This document shows positions 33,638-41,358 of a stretch of DNA of 64,000 nucleotides, in pieces. The stretch is from JAAXVZ01 sp964392465. Its GTDB lineage: Archaea > Nanobdellota > Nanobdellia > Woesearchaeales > GW2011-AR15. How positions within the stretch are numbered: position 1 is the stretch's first letter; every line of letters begins with the position of its first letter. The position numbers and the translations under genes were made by a program. The notes beneath the pieces were generated by a model, which saw only the letters and a list, made by a program, of their open reading frames with translations, ran no database searches and was not told the origin of the DNA. The stretch is from NCBI GenBank assembly GCA_964392465.1, contig CAYMPC010000001.1, positions 1-64,000 on the forward strand, read 5' to 3'.

Positions 33638-34258
33638 ATGATCCAAAAGAAATGTGTAAAATGCAATAAAAAAGCAGAGCTTTTTCTTCCTACGTTTACC
33701 TCTTGCAGAAGTTGTTTTGTTAAAATAATAGAGAAAAGAGTTAGGAAAGAGTTTAGAGTGAATGAATTTCTTAAAAAAAAAGATAAAATTTTTTTAATTG
33801 ATGATGGTAGTCCAGAAGCAAAGCTCAATATCTATTTTATAAAAAACCTCTCACAAAACCTATTTTTAAATTTAATAATACTAAAAGCAGAAGAGTATTC
33901 TTTAGGAAAGACTTTTAAAAAAAATATTAAAAAGATCATTATTCCTTGGAACTCAGACAAAGAGGCTCTTTATTTTCTTGAATCTGTTCTGGATAATAAA
34001 AATGCAGAATATCTCGGACATTTCCTTATTAAGGGCAATTTATTTTTTAAGCCGCTTTTGCATGTTTCAAATAACGAGATTCTTTTGTTTGCCAGGATAA
34101 AAAATATTAAATTATCACCCAAAGCATTCCTTAAAAAGGAAACTTCTTATCTCTCTGAACATCTTGAGTTATTGGAAAATGAATTTCCTGAAGTTAAATT
34201 CAGCCTGATTAAAAGCAGCCAGGATATTAAAAACAAACTCAAAAACAAAAACAAATAA
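33638..34258 (+). CDS. Degenerate Ncs6/TtuA-like (Ncs2/Ctu2-like) protein without PP-loop
   Basis: The 206-residue protein begins with the zinc finger of Ncs6/TtuA tRNA 2-thiolation enzymes: C6-V-K-C9 and C22-R-S-C25 followed by FVKIIEKRVRKEFR. Where the ATP-binding PP-loop SGGKDS should be, it has FLIDDGSPEAKL. Its end, FPEVKFSLIKSSQDI, and the FKPLLHVSNNEILLFARIKNI segment match the C-terminal part of that family. It therefore looks like a catalytically dead partner, comparable to eukaryal Ncs2/Ctu2. A true Ncs6 is not in the window. The role in wobble-uridine thiolation is inferred. A TATA-like AAATACTTTTTTA lies upstream. Confidence 0.72.
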   Translation: MIQKKCVKCNKKAELFLPTFTSCRSCFVKIIEKRVRKEFRVNEFLKKKDKIFLIDDGSPEAKLNIYFIKNLSQNLFLNLIILKAEEYSLGKTFKKNIKKIIIPWNSDKEALYFLESVLDNKNAEYLGHFLIKGNLFFKPLLHVSNNEILLFARIKNIKLSPKAFLKKETSYLSEHLELLENEFPEVKFSLIKSSQDIKNKLKNKNK

Positions 34259-34283
34259 ATACTTAATATTATACTAATAAATT

Positions 34284-35627
34284 ATGAAGAAAAAAACAAC
34301 CATATTTTTTTTAATTTTTCTTCTTTTTTTATTTTCAGTAATTATTATAATCTTCTTTTTTTCAAAGTCTATAAATCTAAGTTTTCCCAGCATTAAAGAG
34401 TCAAAAAAAGAAATAAATGTCTTTTTTTGTCCTGAACAGAAATGTAAAGAAAAATTAATTGAACAAATTGATAATTCCTCAGATATAAAATGCGCCTTTT
34501 ATGAGCTGAATTTAGAAGACATAATAAAAAAACTAAAAGAAAAAAAAGCAGAGGTTGTTATAGAGGATTCTACTTTTAAGGAAGAAACAGGATTCAACAC
34601 TGGTTTTTCAAAAGCGTTAATGCACAATAAATTTTGTGTTTTTGATAATAAAATTGTTTTTACAGGAAGTATGAATCCTACAAAAAACGATAATTATCAA
34701 AATAATAACAATATAATTATTATTGAATCACCTGCTCTTGCTCAGAACTATCTTGAAGAATTCAAAGAACTAAAAAATAATATTTATGGAAAAGGCGGAA
34801 AAGTAAAAAATCCCCTTATTCAATTGGGCGACACAATAATTGAAAATTATTTCTGCCCTGAAGATAACTGTAAGCTGCGTGTCATAAATGAGCTGAAAAA
34901 AGCCAACAGTTCCATATATTTTATGACCTTTAGTTTTACTGATGAGGACATAGGTAATCTATTATGGAACAAGCATTACTTAGGGTTGGATATAAAAGGG
35001 ATTTTCGACAAAAACCAAATAAGCCAATACTCTAGATATGAAGAGTTAAAAGACTTTTCAATAATAGACAAAAACATGTATAAACTACATCATAAAGTTT
35101 TCATAATAGATAATAAAACAGTAATTACAGGTTCATATAATCCTACAAGAAATGCAAATGAGTATAATGATGAAAATATAGTGATAATCAAAGACAGAGA
35201 GATAGCAAAAAGATATATTGAAGAGTTCAATAATTTATTTTTTCATGAAGAAAAAATGCCTGAACTTTCTTCTGATGTAATAATTTATTCAGTTTTATAT
35301 GATGCATTAGGAAAAGATGAAGGTAATGAATATGTCGAATTGAAAAATATAGGTATAAACACAACAGATTTAAGCTATTATTCTTTGAGCGATAATAAAA
35401 CAAACATGAGACTTTATGGAAGTTTGGAAAAGGGCAAATTAACAAAAATAATACCGAGTTTTTCTTTAAAAAACACAAACGGCACACTCTTACTTAAACA
35501 TAATGCAAAAATCATAGACTTTCTTTTTTGGGAAGGAGAATGGAGATTGGAAGCAAAGGAAGGAACTATTTTGTTTAGAAAAGAAGAAGATAATATTGGA
35601 GAAGATAGTTGGATATCATTAACTTAA
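34284..35627 (+). CDS. Secreted or anchored phospholipase-D-like protein with lamin-tail domain
   Basis: The 447-residue protein has an N-terminal hydrophobic helix (about 6-27), two PLD domains with HKD motifs H114-N-K116-x4-D121 and H269-H-K271-x4-D276, each followed by T-G-S-[MY]-N-P-T, and a C-terminal lamin-tail (LTD) fold from about 330 (GNEYVELKNIG...YYSLSDNKTNM). The first PLD half is shorter than the second. PLD proteins with LTD domains are often extracellular nucleases; nuclease versus phospholipase activity cannot be told from sequence. A role in degrading external DNA for nucleotide scavenging would suit a host-dependent archaeon (inference). Confidence 0.87.
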   Translation: MKKKTTIFFLIFLLFLFSVIIIIFFFSKSINLSFPSIKESKKEINVFFCPEQKCKEKLIEQIDNSSDIKCAFYELNLEDIIKKLKEKKAEVVIEDSTFKEETGFNTGFSKALMHNKFCVFDNKIVFTGSMNPTKNDNYQNNNNIIIIESPALAQNYLEEFKELKNNIYGKGGKVKNPLIQLGDTIIENYFCPEDNCKLRVINELKKANSSIYFMTFSFTDEDIGNLLWNKHYLGLDIKGIFDKNQISQYSRYEELKDFSIIDKNMYKLHHKVFIIDNKTVITGSYNPTRNANEYNDENIVIIKDREIAKRYIEEFNNLFFHEEKMPELSSDVIIYSVLYDALGKDEGNEYVELKNIGINTTDLSYYSLSDNKTNMRLYGSLEKGKLTKIIPSFSLKNTNGTLLLKHNAKIIDFLFWEGEWRLEAKEGTILFRKEEDNIGEDSWISLT

Positions 35628-35630
35628 TTC

Positions 35631-36473
35631 TCACTTAACAAAAAAGTTTTTTATTAGTTTACCGGTTTCTTTAGGATACTCAATATAGAGATTATGTCCA
35701 GAATTAGGAAATACTTTGAGTATGCTATTTTTTATATTTTCTAGTATGTCTTTTTGGGAAGAAAAATTAAAAAAAAAGTCTTTTTTGCCATATATCAAAA
35801 GCAAGGGCATGTCAATATTTTTCAACTCTTCTTTATTTATACAGAATTCTCTTGCTTTTTTCATCATTTGATATCGCAATGCCCGGGTTCTTAAAGAATT
35901 ATTTAAAGAGTTTTTCAATCCGTACTTCAAATCAAAAAAAGGAGTCGTAATATTGGAATAATCTATGTTTGATTCTCTTTTTTCTTTCATATTTTTCGAT
36001 AAAAAAAAGATCAGCTCTGAAATAGGCATATAAAAAAAACCAACAAATTTTGTTTTATTTCTTATTTTATTTAAGGTGTACGTTGAGGATATTAAAACAA
36101 TCTTTTTGATTTTTATCCTTTCTTTGTACATCAAGCAGAATTTTAGTGAGACAAGACCACCAAAACTTACACCCACAATATAAATTTCTTTTGTTTTTTC
36201 TTTTTTTAAAATAGCATTAATATCCTTTCCATAGTTTTCTAATTTGTCATCTTCGATGTTTTTTGGAAAATCTGAATTTCCTCTTCCTCTTAAATCAGGA
36301 GCAATAACAATGTATTCTTTCAAAAAATAGCTATAAAGTCTCTTAAGCATGGTATGATTTCCGTGAAAACCGCCATGTACAAAAACAATAGTGCCCTTTA
36401 TTTTCTTTTTTTGACAAGAAGGTAAACTTTTTGAATAATAAAGTTTGGTTTTATCAAAACTTTCTATAAACAT
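35631..36473 (-). CDS. Alpha/beta-hydrolase fold protein
   Basis: The 280-residue enzyme has the oxyanion region VFVHGGFHGNHTML, nucleophile elbow GVSFGG (Ser103), an acid in YGKKDFFF and His in NSGHNLYIEYP, so the Ser-Asp-His triad is complete. The substrate (ester, lipid or amide) is unknown. The frame remains open upstream to 36611, but ATG 36473 (MFIESFDKTK) clears the divergent EamA gene and has a TATA-like TTTTTAATATC about 25 bases upstream. Confidence 0.87.
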   Translation of the reverse strand: MFIESFDKTKLYYSKSLPSCQKKKIKGTIVFVHGGFHGNHTMLKRLYSYFLKEYIVIAPDLRGRGNSDFPKNIEDDKLENYGKDINAILKKEKTKEIYIVGVSFGGLVSLKFCLMYKERIKIKKIVLISSTYTLNKIRNKTKFVGFFYMPISELIFFLSKNMKEKRESNIDYSNITTPFFDLKYGLKNSLNNSLRTRALRYQMMKKAREFCINKEELKNIDMPLLLIYGKKDFFFNFSSQKDILENIKNSILKVFPNSGHNLYIEYPKETGKLIKNFFVK

Positions 36474-36535
36474 CTGTTTTTGAAAATAATAAGATATTAA
36501 AAAGTTATTTAAACTCTCTTTTGTTCTTGGCTTAG

Positions 36536-37459
36536 ATGAGCTTTTCAATAGGAATAACAATGGCCTTAATTGCAATGTTTTGCTGGGGGATAGCAGACTT
36601 TTTGCAGGCATTGGTTATTAAGAAGATTGGCTCATTGAAGACAATGTTTTTCGGAAATTTGTTTGGAATATTCTTTTCTTTATTCTTCTTTTTTTATTTT
36701 TTCTCTTTAGGAAAGATACATATAGACCTTACAAGTTTTCTTCTTCTTTTTGGTGCAGGAATAATTGATGTTATAGGCGTATATAATTTTATGAAATCAT
36801 TTGAGATAGGAGAAATTAGTATAGTTACGCCAATATCAGCTTCTTATTCCCTTGTTACGGTAATTTTAGCATTTCTTTTTTTAGGAGAGACATTATCTTT
36901 CTTAAAAATAATTTCCATATTAATAATTCTTTTTGGAATTGTTCTTGTTTCCACAGATCTTAAGAAACTAAAAAACTTGCATACAGCAAGAGGAGTTAAA
37001 GAGTCTTTGATAGCTCTATTTGTATGGGGATTTTATTTTTTTGTGATAGGTGTTGTTTCAAAAAGGTTATTTGATTACACTTTTTCAGGTATGGCGCTTA
37101 CTCCTTTTGAAGCAAAAGTATCTGTTGCGATTAATTTGTTTTTCTTTTCAAACATAATCAATACTGGATTGATGATTCTTTTTTCAGGCATAAAAGAAAA
37201 AAATAAATCCTTTTCAGTATTAAAAGCAAAAAACGTTCTACTCTTTATCTTTATTAACTTTGTTTTATATAATGTGGCTTGGATAGCAGTTAATTACGGC
37301 ATAGCACAAGATCTTGTTTCAATTGTTACTCCTGTTAGTTCTCTTTATCCTGCATTGACTGTCGTGTTAGCATGGTTCTTTTTGAAAGAAAAACTTGTCC
37401 TTAATCAGAAAATAGGTGTTTTTTTAACTATTTTTGGGATTTTTTTAATAAGCCTATAA
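36536..37459 (+). CDS. EamA/DMT-family transporter
   Basis: The 307-residue protein shows ten hydrophobic segments in two homologous halves; each contains the EamA pattern (ISASYSLVTVILAFLFLGETLS and VTPVSSLYPALTVVLAWFFLKEKL) ending in the G/K-E-x-L helix motif. It is an inner-membrane drug/metabolite permease; the transported solute is unknown. The TATA-like GTTATTTAAAC lies about 27 bases before ATG 36536 and abuts that of the divergent hydrolase. Confidence 0.92.
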   Translation: MSFSIGITMALIAMFCWGIADFLQALVIKKIGSLKTMFFGNLFGIFFSLFFFFYFFSLGKIHIDLTSFLLLFGAGIIDVIGVYNFMKSFEIGEISIVTPISASYSLVTVILAFLFLGETLSFLKIISILIILFGIVLVSTDLKKLKNLHTARGVKESLIALFVWGFYFFVIGVVSKRLFDYTFSGMALTPFEAKVSVAINLFFFSNIINTGLMILFSGIKEKNKSFSVLKAKNVLLFIFINFVLYNVAWIAVNYGIAQDLVSIVTPVSSLYPALTVVLAWFFLKEKLVLNQKIGVFLTIFGIFLISL

Positions 37460-37485
37460 TTCTAAAAAATATTAAAAAGGAATAA

Positions 37486-38529
37486 TTACTCAACTATACA
37501 AGTATCTATCTTAGTAAGGTTACAAAAATCAGTAGTATAATTATATGCTCCCGCATTCAAAAAAACAATCTTATCTCCTATTTTTGGTTTATCGAGAAAA
37601 ACCCTGTATCTAAATATATCCATAGAATCAGGAGTATTGCCTTTTATTGTATATGGAATACCTTTTCCTAAATTATCGTCTAATTCTCCTTCTACAAGCA
37701 ATCTAATATGTGCAACAAAAGTGTCCATAGCAGCATTGTAAACAGAGCAATCTATTATTATATTATTATCATAAATACTTTTTATGTTTGCCTCTAATTT
37801 GACAGAAGGAGCAGCAATAAATCTTCCTGGTTCAATTATCATTTTTATATTCTGATTATTAAGCCATTCTTTTAATTCTTTAATTTTATAAACAATGTTT
37901 TTTATTATAGATACATTGAAATTCTTATACTCGGCAGGCAAACCACCGCCAATATTCACATAATCAATGTTTTTCCAATTATCCTTATCTATTGTGTCTT
38001 CAAGCTCTTCTTTTATTTCCCATTCACTTACATTTTGAGTTTTTCTGTGAAAATGAATCCCAATTTTCTCAATGTTTTTATTTCTTCTTAGCACATGAAG
38101 ATATTTATTTACTTTTTTTGAATACATACCGTAAACGAAATGTTTTCCTGTATGGATTGTGTTTTCTTTCAACTTCATCCTGAGCAGAAGGGAAATCTTT
38201 TTTTTGTTTTTTTCAATATAACTTATTAAGGTATTAAGATCGTTTTCATTGTCCACTACAAATTTATCTATTCTTCTATTGAATAATATTGAAAGCTCAT
38301 CTTCATCCCAAGCTTGTGAAAAATACCAAACTCTTTGTGGATCCTTTAATGTTTTAAAATCTTCAATCGTATGTACGCTGAAAAAACAATCTGTTTTTTC
38401 CTCAAGTATTTTTCCTACTTCAATATTAGTTTTATAACTATATGAAACAACATCTGCAATTTCTTTAATCTCATTATATTTTTCTAATACCTTTTTTTTG
38501 CTTAATACAAATCTTGCTTTGCTTAACAT
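37486..38529 (-). CDS. PLP-dependent Orn/Lys/Arg/DAP-family (fold III) decarboxylase
   Basis: The 347-residue chain has the alanine-racemase-like TIM barrel with YSYKTN (PLP-binding Lys33), IGIHFHRKTQ, the phosphate-binding GGG at 194-196, EPGRFIAA (E233) and GAYNYTT. In ODC and relatives the second active site ends in G-x-x-C-D-S-x-D; here it reads G-N-T-P300-D-S-M-D, so the catalytic Cys is replaced. Its gene overlaps the end of deoxyhypusine synthase by seven bases, strongly suggesting polyamine synthesis. The substrate may be ornithine, a carboxy-polyamine or another amino acid. Confidence 0.87.
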   Translation of the reverse strand: MLSKARFVLSKKKVLEKYNEIKEIADVVSYSYKTNIEVGKILEEKTDCFFSVHTIEDFKTLKDPQRVWYFSQAWDEDELSILFNRRIDKFVVDNENDLNTLISYIEKNKKKISLLLRMKLKENTIHTGKHFVYGMYSKKVNKYLHVLRRNKNIEKIGIHFHRKTQNVSEWEIKEELEDTIDKDNWKNIDYVNIGGGLPAEYKNFNVSIIKNIVYKIKELKEWLNNQNIKMIIEPGRFIAAPSVKLEANIKSIYDNNIIIDCSVYNAAMDTFVAHIRLLVEGELDDNLGKGIPYTIKGNTPDSMDIFRYRVFLDKPKIGDKIVFLNAGAYNYTTDFCNLTKIDTCIVE

Positions 38530-39464
38530 TTTAGTAGACCTTCTTTTTCTAATTCTTCAAGTGCTTTCATCATTACTAAAGGAAAAGTAAAGGTAACATC
38601 ACCTATTACTGTTGAAACATCAGAATCATCTTTTACTTTACCCCAGCTTTTGGCTTCTTCTGTAGATGCACCAGACATGCTTCCTGAAGTACTATGCGCA
38701 GTTGTCATATAAACAGCATAATCGAGGCCCCCATTTAATAAAGCGGCCAGTATTGCATGGTGTTTTGAGATGCTTCCTCCAAGTGAGATAATACCTTTTT
38801 TGTCATCTTGTGAAGATGTAAAAAGGATATTTGCAAAATCTTTTACTACATCGATTACAAAATCAGGGTGTTTTTGCTGTAGCATGAAAAGATGAAAGCC
38901 CAAAGAACCGTCTGTTATCCCAGGACAAAAAATAGGAACTTTTTTCTTTGCTGCTTGATACAAAATTGAGTTTTTATCCTCAAGCATCATACCTATTTCA
39001 TGTATCATTTCAGAGACAGGCCATCTGGCTTTTTTTTCATAAATCTTTTTCAGCATAATATTAATAGTATCTTCAAAATTCAGATAGCTTTCATTTTTTA
39101 TGAATAGATTGCCTACTCTATTTACTCCTTTTTCATATAATGCAATATCATCTGATTTGAATTTCCCTATGATAAACTCCTCTCCTTTTGCTTTCATTAT
39201 GTCTTCTTCTATTCCACCTACAGTTGTTACAATAATATCAATCATTCCTAATTCAATTAATTGTGCAAAAAAGCCTCTTAATCCAGAGGTTACCATATTT
39301 GAGGTATAGGTAAAATAAATTTTTGCACCGTCTTTTTTCATTTTGACTATAACATCAACCGCTTTCTTCATTTCAGAACTTTGAAATCCAACATTTCCCA
39401 TGCTTTCAACTAATTCAGAAACACTTATTCCTTTTTTCCATATTAAATCTTTAACTTTTTTCAT
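38523..39464 (-). CDS. dys: Deoxyhypusine synthase
   Basis: The 313-residue enzyme transfers the aminobutyl group of spermidine (or a related polyamine) to the target Lys of aIF5A. It has the NAD-binding YTSNMVTSGLRG region, FCPGITDGSLG, and LGGSISKHHAILAALLNGGLDYAVY with the covalent-intermediate Lys at 234. A GGTGAT at the position of the in-frame GTG precedes ATG 39464 (MKKVKDL), so the ATG is chosen. It forms an operon with a PLP decarboxylase that may supply its polyamine. aIF5A itself is not in the window. Confidence 0.95.
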   Translation of the reverse strand: MKKVKDLIWKKGISVSELVESMGNVGFQSSEMKKAVDVIVKMKKDGAKIYFTYTSNMVTSGLRGFFAQLIELGMIDIIVTTVGGIEEDIMKAKGEEFIIGKFKSDDIALYEKGVNRVGNLFIKNESYLNFEDTINIMLKKIYEKKARWPVSEMIHEIGMMLEDKNSILYQAAKKKVPIFCPGITDGSLGFHLFMLQQKHPDFVIDVVKDFANILFTSSQDDKKGIISLGGSISKHHAILAALLNGGLDYAVYMTTAHSTSGSMSGASTEEAKSWGKVKDDSDVSTVIGDVTFTFPLVMMKALEELEKEGLLKC

Positions 39465-39586
39465 AGATATCACCAAAACAGATTAAATCAATAAATTAAA
39501 AGAACACAATTTTATTAATTACGCACCCATTTTATAAACTGTGCTAACCATAAAATAAAGGAGAATAAGGATATTTAAAAAATTAA

Positions 39587-40171
39587 TTACTTTTTATCTT
39601 GATCAGTATTAGGTTTTCTTAGATGATACTCAAATTTATCTTCATATTCTCTTCTTTTTAATTCTCTTTTTATTCTTTCCAACCATCTGTACACATTAGA
39701 ATGAGGGCTGCCTTTAATCAGCATCTCAATAGCTCTTCTTGCCATAGTAACAGACTCTATTGTACCAATGATACAAATTGTTTTTCCATAAACAGAAACA
39801 TAAGATTCAGTAAATTCTTCAATTAATTCTCTTGTTCTTCCATTAGTTCCAATTACCCTTCCTTTTATTCTATTAAGCTGGGAAGGATTTTCAAAATCAG
39901 GCAAATTAATCATTTCGAAGGCATAATCTTGTTTTAACAGCAATAATGCAAGTTCAGGATTAAACCCTCTTCCTATTGCCCTTATGATATCTCTTGTTGA
40001 ATAAAGCAGAACAGCATCTTCACCAGAAACAGTAATCTCTCCTTCTTTGCTGTCAATTGTCAACTTTGTTTTTGTATTCTCTTCTACTTGTTTCTTGATT
40101 TCTCCTTTTTTGCCTATCAAAACAGCAATCCTGTCCTTTGGAATTTTTATCTGATAGCTAAATTCAGCCAT
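39587..40171 (-). CDS. KH-domain rRNA-processing protein, Dim2/Pno1-like
   Basis: The 194-residue protein has two KH domains: RIAVLIGKKGEIKKQVEENTKTKLTID (GxxG = GKKG) and GRVIGTNGRTRELIEEFTESYVSV (GTNG), with the inter-domain FNPELALLLL signature of archaeal Dim2. Its homologues bind the 3' end of 16S rRNA with Nob1 and RIO1 during small-subunit maturation; RIO1 is at 45369. A short basic tail (KRELKRREYEDKFEYHLRKP) extends the C-terminus. It lies about 120 bases downstream of DHS. Confidence 0.93.
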   Translation of the reverse strand: MAEFSYQIKIPKDRIAVLIGKKGEIKKQVEENTKTKLTIDSKEGEITVSGEDAVLLYSTRDIIRAIGRGFNPELALLLLKQDYAFEMINLPDFENPSQLNRIKGRVIGTNGRTRELIEEFTESYVSVYGKTICIIGTIESVTMARRAIEMLIKGSPHSNVYRWLERIKRELKRREYEDKFEYHLRKPNTDQDKK

Positions 40172-40268
40172 ATTCCTCAGAAAATATGGGTTGTTTTTAA
40201 AATTTGTCTAATACCTTTCAAAAAGCATCTCAATTAAATATTTAATATCGCTTTTATTCTCCTTTCTT

Positions 40269-41351
40269 ATGAAAGATATCTTTGCTGGAGATAAAATTTT
40301 AAGGCATTCTGAGAGGATTGATGAATTTTTTAAATCAGGCAATGCAAGACCAATAACAGCAGAATTTGATATGACTAATTTATGCAATAACAACTGTCCT
40401 TATTGTTTTGGTTATTACAAAAGAGAATACAATAATGCGCATATGGCTAAAGAAGAGGCAATAAAAATACTAGATGACTTAAAAGAAGAAGGGATATTGG
40501 CCATTACCTTTACTGGGGGAGGAGAGCCTCTTATGAATTCTTCTACAATAGAGGTTATGGAATATGCAGAAAAAAAAGGATTTGAGGTTGCTCTTATAAC
40601 AAATGGGCTTGCTTTGAATGAGGAATATGTCAGAAGGGCATTAAAAATTTCAACATGGATTAGAATATCAGCTGATGCTGATTCTGCTGATACCTATGCT
40701 AAAACACATGGCATGAATGAGAAAGCATGGGATTTTGTGCTGTCTAATATTAAGAGAGCAGTTGAATTAAAAAAAGAGACAAACTCTTCTTGTACAATAG
40801 GAGTTGGCTATTTAACTTCAGAATATACTTTTTCTAAGGAACAAATGTTAAGATTTGTGAAGCTCTTTAAAAAAATAGGAGTGGATTATGTCCAGTTTAG
40901 GCCAATTATGCCAAGATGGGATGATAAAAAAGACATAGAAAAAGATACCTCTCTTGAAATAATTAAAGAATGTTTAAAAGAGACAACTGAGGATTTCAAG
41001 GTTCTTTATTCTAAGCCGAAATATGATTTAATGGAGAAACCAAGGGAACATTGGAGACCTTATGGCCTTTGTTTAGGGGCAAATTTTACAATAGTGATAG
41101 GAGCAGACAAAAAAGTATATGTTTGTTGTCATCAAAGGGGAATTGAAAAATATGCTTTTGGAGACTTAACCAAACATACTTTTAAAGAAATCTGGAACAG
41201 AAAGCAGGCAGCCTTTGATAAAATAGATTTTAAAGACTGCCCATATCTTTGCAGAAACAATCCTTTCAACATAATCCTTTGGGAGATAAAAACAGGAAAA
41301 AGGAAAATAGAACAAATAAAAGAAAAAAGAGAGCATGAAAACTTTCTTTAG
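40269..41351 (+). CDS. Radical SAM/SPASM domain protein
   Basis: The 360-residue enzyme has the radical SAM cluster C39-x3-C43-x2-C46 (DMTNLCNNNCPYCFGYY), GGGEPL and a C-terminal SPASM/twitch region with Cys clusters (GLCLGANF, VYVCCHQRG, DCPYLCRNNP), so it probably binds extra Fe-S clusters. Such proteins modify peptides, proteins or small molecules. No substrate peptide gene is visible beside it: the immediate neighbours are Dim2 (divergent) and CDC48 (convergent, seven bases between stops). TATA-like ATTAAATATTTAATATC at 40232-40248. Confidence 0.88.
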   Translation: MKDIFAGDKILRHSERIDEFFKSGNARPITAEFDMTNLCNNNCPYCFGYYKREYNNAHMAKEEAIKILDDLKEEGILAITFTGGGEPLMNSSTIEVMEYAEKKGFEVALITNGLALNEEYVRRALKISTWIRISADADSADTYAKTHGMNEKAWDFVLSNIKRAVELKKETNSSCTIGVGYLTSEYTFSKEQMLRFVKLFKKIGVDYVQFRPIMPRWDDKKDIEKDTSLEIIKECLKETTEDFKVLYSKPKYDLMEKPREHWRPYGLCLGANFTIVIGADKKVYVCCHQRGIEKYAFGDLTKHTFKEIWNRKQAAFDKIDFKDCPYLCRNNPFNIILWEIKTGKRKIEQIKEKREHENFL

Positions 41352-41358
41352 CGGATAT

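Noticed and set aside
36474..36611. A longer N-terminus for the alpha/beta-hydrolase
   Set aside because: It would run into the divergent EamA gene and its promoter; the first family-like residues begin at ATG 36473.
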